Assembly: GCF_005889715.1 (NCBI RefSeq)
Contig: NZ_VCKW01000018.1
Span: 1-54,933, forward strand
DNA: 54,933 bases
Direction of reading: 5' to 3'
DNA from: Actinomadura soli
GTDB lineage: Bacteria; Actinomycetota; Actinomycetes; Streptosporangiales; Streptosporangiaceae
The notes under the pieces are model-generated. The model was not told the origin of the DNA, did no database searches, and saw nothing but the letters and a program-made list of their open reading frames with translations. The stretch's first letter is position 1. Every line of letters begins with the position of its first letter. Made by a program: the position numbers and the translations under genes. This document shows, piece by piece, positions 42,807 to 50,940 of this stretch.

Positions 42807-45800
42807 TCGGCGAGTTGGCACGGGCGCTCGCCCGGCTCCGGCCGGGCGCCGGGGAGCCGCTCACCGCCGACCAGATCACCGACGTCCTCCGGCTGGCCCC
42901 TGCCTGGCTCGCGTCCCAGCCGGACGGGGCGCCGCGACCGGCCTCCCGCCCGGAACCGCCCGGTCATCGAAGGGACCCGCCGGCCCCGGGCCCGGACGGC
43001 GACGACTCCCTCTCGATTCCCCTCTACCGCTTCTCCGACACAGCGGCCGACGCCACCCGTTCCGAGAACGGAGCCTCAGGCGACGCGTCGCCGCCGGACA
43101 CGTCGCCGGACCGGCCGTCCGCGTCTCCCCTTGAACCGCCGCAGACGAGGCAGACGCCCGCGGACGCCGCGACGAAGACGCCGGCGAGCGGCATCGGGAT
43201 CCGGCCACCGCCGGCCCTTCCCCACTCCCTCGAACTGACCCGCGCGCTGCGCCGCTTCAAACAGGTCACCCATCCGGGCCGCCCCCAGGTGGACATCGAC
43301 GCCAGCGTCCAGGCCACCGCCCATGCCGCCGGACGGTTCGTCGTGGTCATGACCCGGCCCCCCGAACGGGCCCTCGACCTCGCCCTGGTGGTGGACTCCG
43401 GGCCGTCCATGCAGGTCTGGGACCGGACGTTCGACGAGCTGGAACTCGTCCTCGCCCAGGTGGGAGCCTTCCGCACGATCTCCCGGTGGTCCCTGGACAG
43501 CCGGGGAGACCGCGTCCGGCTGGAGGACACGGGAGGGCGCAAACATCCGGTCAGCCGCCTGGTCGACCCGTCCGGCTCCCGGCTGGTGCTCATCGCCACC
43601 GACGGGGTCGGCGACGGCTGGTACGGAGCGAAGATCTGGCGGGCCCTGGACAGGCTCGCGAGCTCGATGCCCACGGCGATCCTCCAGATCCTCGCGCGCG
43701 ACTACTGGGCGCACACCGCGATCGGCCGGCCGTACGTGATCACCCGCGCGCCCCACCGCGGCGCGCCGAACAGCCAGTACGAGACACGCCGCGCGGTCTG
43801 GGCGGGCCGGACCCGCGGGCACCCTCTCCCGATCGTCGCCCTGTCGCCGGAGGGGCTGGAGCACTGGGCGCAGGCGGCGGTCAGCGGCACAGCGTGGACC
43901 GAGGGGATCACCACTGCCCCGCCGCTGCCGGACCGTCCGCCCACCGCGGAGAACCGCGAGCTGGGGCACGGCGAGCTCGTGCGCACCTTTCTCTCCCGCG
44001 CGTCCTCGGGGGGCATCAGGCTCGCCAAGGCGCTGGCGGCCGCACCCGTGCTCGACGACGTCATCATGGACGTGATCCAGGCGGAGGTCGTACCGGGCAC
44101 CGGCATCGGCGAACGCGCCGAGCTGGCCGTCAGCGGGCTCCTGGAAAGGACTTCCGCGGGCCTCAGGTTCACTCCCGAGGCGGCCGAGGCGCTCCAGGAC
44201 GGCGCCACGGTCTTCGAGCAATGGGACATCTACGAAGCCATCACCCGCTACCTGGAAGAACACGGCGAGCTGGGCCGCGGCCTGTCCGTGCTGGCCCCTC
44301 ATCCGCAAGGCCGCCACCAACTGGACGCCCGGCACGCGCCGCTCGCGGCCATGCGGGAACGCCTCGCCGGCCGGCTCGGTTTCCCGCCGGACGGTGCGCT
44401 CCCCGCAACACAGCCGACCCGCACGCCGGCGTCGAAGCCGCTGCCAGCGTCCAAGCCGGTACCGGAGCCGCCACCGGACGGGGTCCAGCGTCCGGAAGCA
44501 CCGGAGATACCGGAGAAGCCGAAGGTGTCCAAGCCGCCGGGATACCTGACCCCCCCGGCCGTCAAGGCGCACGCCTCCGCCGACCTGCTCCCGGCCGCCG
44601 CCGGTGGCCCCCCGCCGCCCGCGCGGCCCGCCCGCGACGTCCTCGCCGACGCCATCGCCGAGACCGACGGATCGCCGCTCAACGTGGTGGACGTCGGCGA
44701 GATCGGCATCGCCGCGACCGACGTACGGCGCGACGCCCGAGGCGCCCCCTTCTCCCGTCCCTTCCGGCCGGTGCCCTGGGCGGATCTGGGTGGCGTCACG
44801 CCGTCCCGCGAGCTGGTGTTGCGGGCCGCGCGGCTCCGGCCGGAGGCGTCGAATCTGTTCGTCTGCTCCGACCCCGGACACCTGCCCGCGAGCCGGGCGA
44901 TGGGCCTGCTCCGCGAGGCGGTCCCCGACGCCCCCGCCGTGGCGGAGCCGGGCATCCAGGTCGACGAACTGCTGCGCGCCGCCATCATCGAGGACCCCAT
45001 CCAGCACCGCTACGACCTCGTGGTGCTGAGGCGGGACGCCCGGACGGGGGCGCTGCGGCTCGGGACGGTCGCGCTGTTCAGGGCGGGCGCGCGGCGCGGC
45101 GACACCGCCACGGTGATCGTGAACCTCCAGCCGAGCGGAGGGGAGGACACCATCCTGACCATCGTCACGACGCGCGACGGCGAGACGAGGCTCGTCGAGC
45201 AGGTCCGGGCACCGCTCGAACCGGGACGTCACACGCTGGTCGCCCTACTCGACGGCCCGGGCCGGGTCTCGTTCCGTGGCCTGAACGCCGCTCCGGACCT
45301 GCGGTCATGGTCGGAGCTGGTCGCCCAACTGCCGCACGGCCCGATCCCGGCGTCCCGCCGGGCCCACGTGATCTGCGCGGTGGAGGTGGCCGGGCCGGCC
45401 GAACGCGTCGCCGAACGGCTCGGCAGGGTGCGGCAGATCGTCACGACGCTCGGCCGGGACGCGCCTCCGGGAATCTTCCGGTTCTCGCTGATCGGGTACG
45501 GGGAGCACTCCTTCGACGGGAACCCCCCGCGACGGCAGATCAAGCCCCTGCCGTTCTCCGTCTGGCAGGGTTCGCCGCAGACAGTGCTCGCCGAGCTGGC
45601 GAGGTTCGAGCAGGAGCCCGGGGGTCGTCGCGCCGGTGCCGGCTACCCGCTCGCGGCGATGGTCGAGGACATGCTGGACGCCGTGGTCACGAAGCTCCGG
45701 CAGGCGCCCGCCGACATCCGGACGGTGCTGCTCACGATCGGCGAGCGGCGGCCGCACCCGCCCACCCGGCACCGTTCGCAGGTCCTGCCGTGCCCGCGGC

Positions 45801-46027
45801 GGCTCGACTACGAGGCGCTGCTGCAGGAGCTGCGAGCAAGTCCCGGGATGACGCTGGCGGCGATCTGCGACCTTCCGGCCGACCGCGCCGACCGCGCCTG
45901 GCGCTCGCTGAGCGACGGGCGCCCGGCTCATCTTGAGGCGGTGGACGTCCGGGAGTTCCTGCGGGAGCTGGAGCTGTCCTTCGCCATGCCCGCGCACCCG
46001 TCGTTCCCGATGGCCGAGGACGCGTGA
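42803..46027 (+). CDS. Large vWA protein (SAV_2336-like) with extra C-terminal module
   Basis: A 1074-aa protein. Residues 1-40 form a helical start (IGELARALARLRPGAGEPLT) resembling SAV_2336-type N-termini, then a Pro-rich linker to about 135. A vWA-like domain follows (about 140-400) with LALVVDSGPSMQVWD at 193-207, a DxGxS version of the MIDAS. A second Pro-rich linker (about 535-630) leads to a C-terminal module (about 635-1055) that is homologous over its full length to the separate protein at 50941-52371; shared blocks include ARRGDT, ICAVEVAGPAERV and QVLPCPRRLD. The module itself looks like a vWA fold that has lost its metal site. Last gene of operon A, with only 5 nt to the convergent operon B. 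Confidence 0.75.
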   Translation: MIGELARALARLRPGAGEPLTADQITDVLRLAPAWLASQPDGAPRPASRPEPPGHRRDPPAPGPDGDDSLSIPLYRFSDTAADATRSENGASGDASPPDTSPDRPSASPLEPPQTRQTPADAATKTPASGIGIRPPPALPHSLELTRALRRFKQVTHPGRPQVDIDASVQATAHAAGRFVVVMTRPPERALDLALVVDSGPSMQVWDRTFDELELVLAQVGAFRTISRWSLDSRGDRVRLEDTGGRKHPVSRLVDPSGSRLVLIATDGVGDGWYGAKIWRALDRLASSMPTAILQILARDYWAHTAIGRPYVITRAPHRGAPNSQYETRRAVWAGRTRGHPLPIVALSPEGLEHWAQAAVSGTAWTEGITTAPPLPDRPPTAENRELGHGELVRTFLSRASSGGIRLAKALAAAPVLDDVIMDVIQAEVVPGTGIGERAELAVSGLLERTSAGLRFTPEAAEALQDGATVFEQWDIYEAITRYLEEHGELGRGLSVLAPHPQGRHQLDARHAPLAAMRERLAGRLGFPPDGALPATQPTRTPASKPLPASKPVPEPPPDGVQRPEAPEIPEKPKVSKPPGYLTPPAVKAHASADLLPAAAGGPPPPARPARDVLADAIAETDGSPLNVVDVGEIGIAATDVRRDARGAPFSRPFRPVPWADLGGVTPSRELVLRAARLRPEASNLFVCSDPGHLPASRAMGLLREAVPDAPAVAEPGIQVDELLRAAIIEDPIQHRYDLVVLRRDARTGALRLGTVALFRAGARRGDTATVIVNLQPSGGEDTILTIVTTRDGETRLVEQVRAPLEPGRHTLVALLDGPGRVSFRGLNAAPDLRSWSELVAQLPHGPIPASRRAHVICAVEVAGPAERVAERLGRVRQIVTTLGRDAPPGIFRFSLIGYGEHSFDGNPPRRQIKPLPFSVWQGSPQTVLAELARFEQEPGGRRAGAGYPLAAMVEDMLDAVVTKLRQAPADIRTVLLTIGERRPHPPTRHRSQVLPCPRRLDYEALLQELRASPGMTLAAICDLPADRADRAWRSLSDGRPAHLEAVDVREFLRELELSFAMPAHPSFPMAEDA

Positions 46028-46032
46028 GGAAC

Positions 46033-47817
46033 TCATTTCCACAGCATCCACAGCAGGAGACCCCCGGCCACCACGGGGAGCGCGATCAGCAGCAGCCTGA
46101 CGAGGGCGATGGGCGGGCCGGCGGAGGCTTCGTCCTCGTCTGCGGGCCGGCCGGAGGCTCCGGGAGGTTCCGGCTCGGACCAGGGCCTCTCCCCGGGCGG
46201 TGCTGTGCACAGGCGGACGGCGGCGCGCAGGGCGGGGTGCTCGGCCGAGCGGGGCAGGTCGAGGATGCGATCGCGCGCCACCTCGTCGATCTCGCCGCCG
46301 TAGGCCGCGGTCAGCAGCCGCGTCAGGCGGCTCACCTGGTCAGCGTGTCGGTGTCGGAACACCTGCGCGAGCACGGGCGCCAGGTAGCCGCATTCATGCA
46401 GTGCCCCGGCGACCTCGGCGTCTCCCCCTGAGCCGCCGCGCCGGGCGAGCTCCTCGCAGACCAGCTCGACCAGCTCACGGTCGGGCGGAGTGAAGCAGGC
46501 CCAGCCGACAAGGTCCTCCGGGGACGCCTTGTCGAGGACCCGGGCGGTGCCGCCGGGCGCCCCATGGCGGCCGATCTCCAGGACGACCCGCGGATCGTCG
46601 TGCGGCATCCGGAGGAGGGCTTCGGTCAGCGAGGTCGACGGGCTCCACTGCGTGCCGAGGATGTCCCGCGCCGTCGCGAGGGTGAGCGCGGGCCCGTACG
46701 CCGGCCGCAGCACGGCCTGGTAGAGCCGGACGGCGATCTCGTCGGGAAGCGCCGGGCGGGGGCTGAGCATGCGCCGCTCGGCGATCGTCCGTTGGTGGCG
46801 CGCCCGGCGGCCCATGTCGAGTTCCGTGGCGGGGACCGCCTCCAGCCGTTCCACCAGCAGCTCCAGCAGTCCCCCTTGCCCGTGGTCCAGCGCGTCCGCG
46901 GTTTCCGTCAGCAGCGCGTCCACCTCCGCCGACACCCGCTGGCGGGCGGCCGCGTCCCCGCGGAGCGCGGACTGGGCGGCCTCCAGCACGAGGGCCGGGT
47001 CATCGAACGACAGCGGCTCGACGGCGGCGGCCAGCCTCGCGACCACCGTCTCGGGCTCCGCGGCCTGTCGCAGCAACTCCAGGTAGGCGGCGGCACCCTC
47101 GGGCAGTTCCGCCTCGGCGAGCTCCCGATCACAGTGCAGGTTGTGCGCGTCACCGCGCGGACCGTCGCTGAACGACAGCCGGATGCCGTGATCGGCGGTG
47201 CTGCCCGCCCAGGTCGCCGCGCTGAACCTGGTCCGCATCCCGAAGGGCAGCAGCGCGGCGACCGTGTCGAGGAACCGGAGCCGTTCGGCGAGAGCGGCCG
47301 GTTCGGCGCCGATCAGGCAGACGCGCGTGCCGGTCGTCAACAGCGCGGCCGTGAACCTGGCCCGTTCGGTCACGTGTCCCGCGAGGTCGGCCGGTCGCAG
47401 CACCGGCAGGCGGACGTCACGGGGTCCGCCCTCGGCCGGCCCCAGCCCGCGCAGCGCGCGGTAGAGGCCCTCGTAGCCGACCGGGCCGAGGGCGACCTGG
47501 TCGTAGGGCACGCAGAAGATGTGGGTGTCGATGGACGGGCGGCCCAGCCAGTCCGGCACGTTCGAGCGTTCCTGGAAGGCCATCACGATCCGGGTCCGTT
47601 CGGCCGATCCCACCCGTCCGATGATCACCTGGGGAAGTTCTCGGGGAGTGCCCGCCTGGCACCGCTCCAGGAGCTTCAAGAGCCCGGCACCGGTGAGGGC
47701 GCCGCCGCTCGACCTCAGGGTCCGCTCATCAGTGTCGCCACGGGGTTCGCGGCTCTGCCGGGCCCATTCGACGGGGACGATCACGTCGCGACGGGCGGAG
47801 GTCTCAGCCACGGCCAC
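46033..47817 (-). CDS. Tail-anchored GTPase-associated (GAP1-like) protein b
   Basis: A 594-aa protein, last of operon B. The N-terminal half holds WLGRPSIDTHIFCVPYDQV...VGYEGLY and, about residue 180-215, LRFLDTVAALLPFGMRTRFS, AATWAGSTADHGIRLSF. The second half is helical, with YLAPVLAQVFRHRHADQ and LLTAAYGG. It ends in a single transmembrane helix (LVRLLLIALPVVAGGLLLWM), so it is tail-anchored with the bulk in the cytoplasm. It is a paralogue of the protein at 47836, which it follows by 18 nt. The pattern resembles proteins called GTPase-associated protein 1 in actinomycetes; that name is from memory and moderate. Confidence 0.65.
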   Translation of the reverse strand: MAVAETSARRDVIVPVEWARQSREPRGDTDERTLRSSGGALTGAGLLKLLERCQAGTPRELPQVIIGRVGSAERTRIVMAFQERSNVPDWLGRPSIDTHIFCVPYDQVALGPVGYEGLYRALRGLGPAEGGPRDVRLPVLRPADLAGHVTERARFTAALLTTGTRVCLIGAEPAALAERLRFLDTVAALLPFGMRTRFSAATWAGSTADHGIRLSFSDGPRGDAHNLHCDRELAEAELPEGAAAYLELLRQAAEPETVVARLAAAVEPLSFDDPALVLEAAQSALRGDAAARQRVSAEVDALLTETADALDHGQGGLLELLVERLEAVPATELDMGRRARHQRTIAERRMLSPRPALPDEIAVRLYQAVLRPAYGPALTLATARDILGTQWSPSTSLTEALLRMPHDDPRVVLEIGRHGAPGGTARVLDKASPEDLVGWACFTPPDRELVELVCEELARRGGSGGDAEVAGALHECGYLAPVLAQVFRHRHADQVSRLTRLLTAAYGGEIDEVARDRILDLPRSAEHPALRAAVRLCTAPPGERPWSEPEPPGASGRPADEDEASAGPPIALVRLLLIALPVVAGGLLLWMLWK

Positions 47818-47835
47818 ACCCTCCCCTGCTCCCCG

Positions 47836-49923
47836 TCATCCGATGCCGAACAGCCGCATCACGGCGTAGAGAGCCGTCAGGCCAAGGACGCTGATGATCA
47901 GGAAAGTGAGGATCACCGAGGCGTGCTGGTCCGGCTGGGACCGCCCGTTCCCCCCGAACGACTTCGGCGGCTCCCCCGGCTGTTGCTGAGGCGAAGGGAA
48001 CTCCTCGGTCTTCGCCGAGGCGTTCGCATCGTCGGCACGCCATCGGCCCAGGCTTCGTCTGACCAGCTCCCACCATCCGTTTCGGCGATGGCGTCCACCG
48101 GGCCGCTTCTGCACCGGCTCTGGGACAGCGGGCAGCGCGGGGAGCCCGGGGCCCGCGGGAGGCACGGGGATCGTGGGAGCCGCGGGAACCGGTTCCCTGA
48201 GCGCGGCGAGTTCGTCCTTGGTCTTCCGCTTGAGCTTGGACTCCTCGATCGGGTCTGACACGACGAGCTCGGAAAGCACGTCGAAGGTCCCGGGCCGCCC
48301 GTAGAACTTCGCCGCGGCGGCTTGGAGGACACCCCATAGGGGGATGTGCCGAGACCAGTGTTTGAGGATCTCCGTGAGGGCCTCCGGGGTGGGGTCACCT
48401 CCGTACGCAGCCATGAGGAGCTGGTAGAGCACGTCGTACTGCTGCTGCTCATCGTCGAAAGTCTGGGCCAGCACGGGTATGAGCAATCCCTCGGCCCGCA
48501 GGCAGCCGGCGAGTTCCGATCCCCAGCGGTGGGTGCACAGGAAGTCGCAGACGATGACCAATGTGTCCGCGGGCAAGAGACCCCGGCCCGCCAGCTCGAC
48601 CAGCTCCGGGGTCGAAAGGTTCGTGGCCGTCCGGTGAACGATGTCGGCCCGCTGCCCTTCGCTGAACACCAGAAGGAAGGCCCGGGAGCGAGACCGCAGC
48701 ACCTCTCGCAGAGGTGGATGAAGGTCGCCGGCCAGGTCCCTGATCTGTTCGAGTTGCGTCGGCTCGACCCGTGGACCGAACGCGCAATGGAGCAGGACCT
48801 GGAACAACCTGAACTGATGTTCCCGAGCGACGCGGTCGGCGGCGAGAAGGCGATTGTCCCTGATGATGGCCTGGAGGGCGGGACGCTCCTCCGCGGCCGG
48901 GTCGAAGGTCTCCAGGCGCTGCACGAGATCGTCGACGCGCCCGCCCTCCCGGCGCTCAAGGGCGCCTCCCAGTTCGACGAGCAGATCCGCCGCGCTCCGC
49001 TCCGGCCGGTCGGCGTCGAGCGCACGCGTCGGATCTCCGCCCTTCGGGCCTTTCAGGGCGGGAGGCCCCGCTTCCAGGATGGCGGCGAACCTCGGAAGGT
49101 CCAGTTCCCTGAACCTCATCTCGCGGGTCTCCAGGGAGAGCCGCAAGATGAGGTCCGCCAAGTGCCCCCGGTGGCCGCTGAGCAGCTCGAAGTAATGGCG
49201 GGCGCGGGAGGCGGCGGGATCGGTCGGAAACTCGGTTCGCTGCTTCCAGACGACGCTGAACACCTCCGGGGGCGCCGCCTCGGCGAAGTAGAGCCGGAAC
49301 TTGTGGTCGGCCGTGCTGCTCGTCCAGGTCGCCGCCGCGAAATTCCGGCGCATGCCGTACGGCAGCAGCGCGGCCACCGCGTCGAGGTAGCGCAGCCGTG
49401 CGAGCATGGGGACGTCTGCCGCCCTGACCACGCAGACCGGCTTGTTGGTCAGCACCAGGGCGCAGGTGCGCATGGTGTGGTCGTCGACCTGCTCGGCGAG
49501 GAACGCCGGATCGAGCGCCGGCAACTTCGCGCTGATCACCTCGTCGGACGGCGGATGCTCGTACTCGGCGAAGTAGCCGCAGATCCCTTCGTACGAGACG
49601 GGAACCCGCGTGAGAGGTTCGAAGGGGATGGCGTAGAAACGCGTCTCGACGGAGGGACGGCCGGCCCAGTCGACCACCCCGGGGCCCTGGATGGCCAGCC
49701 CGAGATAGGTGTCCGGGCCGTCGCGGAACCGGCTGATCACTACTTCGCAGGGCGAATCCGGCCGTGCCGCCATCGCGTATCCGGTCACGACCGCCTCGAA
49801 GTCCTCGACGCCCAGCCGCCCGTCGCTGCACCGGAGGATCTTGTACTTCTCGCCGCCCGGCTCCTTGCCCCACACCGCCCACTCGACGGCGACGTTCACC
49901 ACCGCGGCCTTCGCCCTTCTCAT
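47836..49923 (-). CDS. Tail-anchored GTPase-associated (GAP1-like) protein a
   Basis: A 695-aa paralogue of the protein at 46033: VVDWAGRPSVETRFYAIPFE...VSYEGICGYF, then LRYLDAVAALLPYGMRRNFA, AATWTSSTADHKFRLYF and later LIPVLAQTFDDEQQQ, LLMAAYGG. A Pro-rich, then basic linker (about 560-655) leads to a C-terminal transmembrane helix (VILTFLIISVLGLTALYAV). Start ATG 49923 overlaps the stop of the GTPase (ATGA), which ties it to that enzyme; the frame is open upstream only as shadow. Likely a membrane-bound partner or regulator of the GTPase. Confidence 0.65.
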   Translation of the reverse strand: MRRAKAAVVNVAVEWAVWGKEPGGEKYKILRCSDGRLGVEDFEAVVTGYAMAARPDSPCEVVISRFRDGPDTYLGLAIQGPGVVDWAGRPSVETRFYAIPFEPLTRVPVSYEGICGYFAEYEHPPSDEVISAKLPALDPAFLAEQVDDHTMRTCALVLTNKPVCVVRAADVPMLARLRYLDAVAALLPYGMRRNFAAATWTSSTADHKFRLYFAEAAPPEVFSVVWKQRTEFPTDPAASRARHYFELLSGHRGHLADLILRLSLETREMRFRELDLPRFAAILEAGPPALKGPKGGDPTRALDADRPERSAADLLVELGGALERREGGRVDDLVQRLETFDPAAEERPALQAIIRDNRLLAADRVAREHQFRLFQVLLHCAFGPRVEPTQLEQIRDLAGDLHPPLREVLRSRSRAFLLVFSEGQRADIVHRTATNLSTPELVELAGRGLLPADTLVIVCDFLCTHRWGSELAGCLRAEGLLIPVLAQTFDDEQQQYDVLYQLLMAAYGGDPTPEALTEILKHWSRHIPLWGVLQAAAAKFYGRPGTFDVLSELVVSDPIEESKLKRKTKDELAALREPVPAAPTIPVPPAGPGLPALPAVPEPVQKRPGGRHRRNGWWELVRRSLGRWRADDANASAKTEEFPSPQQQPGEPPKSFGGNGRSQPDQHASVILTFLIISVLGLTALYAVMRLFGIG

Positions 49924-50885
49924 CGCCGGCTCCGATCCTGTGCCGCCAGTTCCTGGGCGAGCCAGGTCACCGGTTCGGTGACGTTGATGGGGTACACCGG
50001 GCCCCGGATCTTCATTTGCGTGGGATTGTCGGGGTCCGGAATCAGGTTCTGCACGTCGTCCGGGTCGAAGAGGCGGAATTCCGGATCGACGTAGAAACCG
50101 ATCGAGGAGGTGACGTAGTAGCGCACCCGATCCTCGTGGAAGAACTGCTTGATCATGTTGAGGACGAGTTCGGCGTTCCCCGACCGGGAGACCTCGCACA
50201 ACCACCGGAACAAGGCTCGCGCGTCGTCATCGCCGACCCGCGGGAAGCCCAGGAGCCCCTCGGTGTCGGGTGTCACCAGCCTTAGTTTCTCGGCCGTCTC
50301 CAGGACGCGCACATCGTCGAACTTGGTGATGCAGACCGCGAGATAGTGGGGCAGGCTGCCGTCCGAGAACTCGCCGGCGTCGACCATGCGATGGGCGATC
50401 CGGAGGAGCACGCCGTAGAGATAGTCGAACGAGTTGCCCTTGACGAACTCCCACACCGGGTCGAAGAGGTAGATGATGCCGCGGCTCTTCACCAGGCGCT
50501 CGACGAGATCCTCGCTGGCCGCGTTCAGTGCGTAGACCTCCCCGGTCGGATCGCGGAGGTCGAGCCCGATCTGCACGGCCTCTGGACCAGGGCCGCCCCA
50601 AGGCCGTCGCCGTCTGCGGCCGGGCGCCGCCCCGACCAGGTTCCAGCGGTAACGCTCGATGCCCTGAGTCGGCTGGGGGAACTTCCGCTGCCCGGCCAGG
50701 TCGGTGGCCAGTTTGATCAGCGCGTCGGTCGACGGGACGTCGCTGCCCACCAGCTTCCATCCCTGGTCCTGGCGGCTGAGGGCGATGCTGAGGGCGCCGA
50801 GGAACGTCGTCTTCCCGCTGCCCGGTGTTCCCCACATCGCTATGTTGTGCCCGAGCTGCTGCCGGGCCGTCTCCTGGGGGTTCAT
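49920..50885 (-). CDS. P-loop GTPase (DO-GTPase-like, TRAFAC-type)
   Basis: A 321-aa NTPase. The P-loop is GTPGSGKTT (19-27); DPTG (112-115) is a DxxG G3 motif; TKFD (187-190) is a G4 base-recognition motif, which argues for GTP over ATP. A short basic insert (GRRRRRPWGG, about 89-98) precedes G3. No transmembrane helix. It resembles the Double-GTPase families linked to GAP1 proteins in bacterial conflict systems, from memory. It follows the 50941 gene by 55 nt and overlaps the next start, so it is central in operon B. Confidence 0.75.
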   Translation of the reverse strand: MNPQETARQQLGHNIAMWGTPGSGKTTFLGALSIALSRQDQGWKLVGSDVPSTDALIKLATDLAGQRKFPQPTQGIERYRWNLVGAAPGRRRRRPWGGPGPEAVQIGLDLRDPTGEVYALNAASEDLVERLVKSRGIIYLFDPVWEFVKGNSFDYLYGVLLRIAHRMVDAGEFSDGSLPHYLAVCITKFDDVRVLETAEKLRLVTPDTEGLLGFPRVGDDDARALFRWLCEVSRSGNAELVLNMIKQFFHEDRVRYYVTSSIGFYVDPEFRLFDPDDVQNLIPDPDNPTQMKIRGPVYPINVTEPVTWLAQELAAQDRSRR

Positions 50886-50940
50886 CGTGCGCTCTCCGCT
50901 CGGCGAATCCGGGGCCGCGGCTCCGGCGCTCCCGTCCCGT

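Noticed and set aside
43076..45232. 718-codon frame on the minus strand opposite the vWA gene
   Set aside because: Low-complexity Arg/Gly/Asp product; the plus-strand protein has clear vWA and shared-module motifs.
46564..48258. 564-codon frame on the plus strand opposite the two tail-anchored proteins
   Set aside because: Arg/Gln/Gly-rich antisense of real genes; no start with a ribosome site and no domain.
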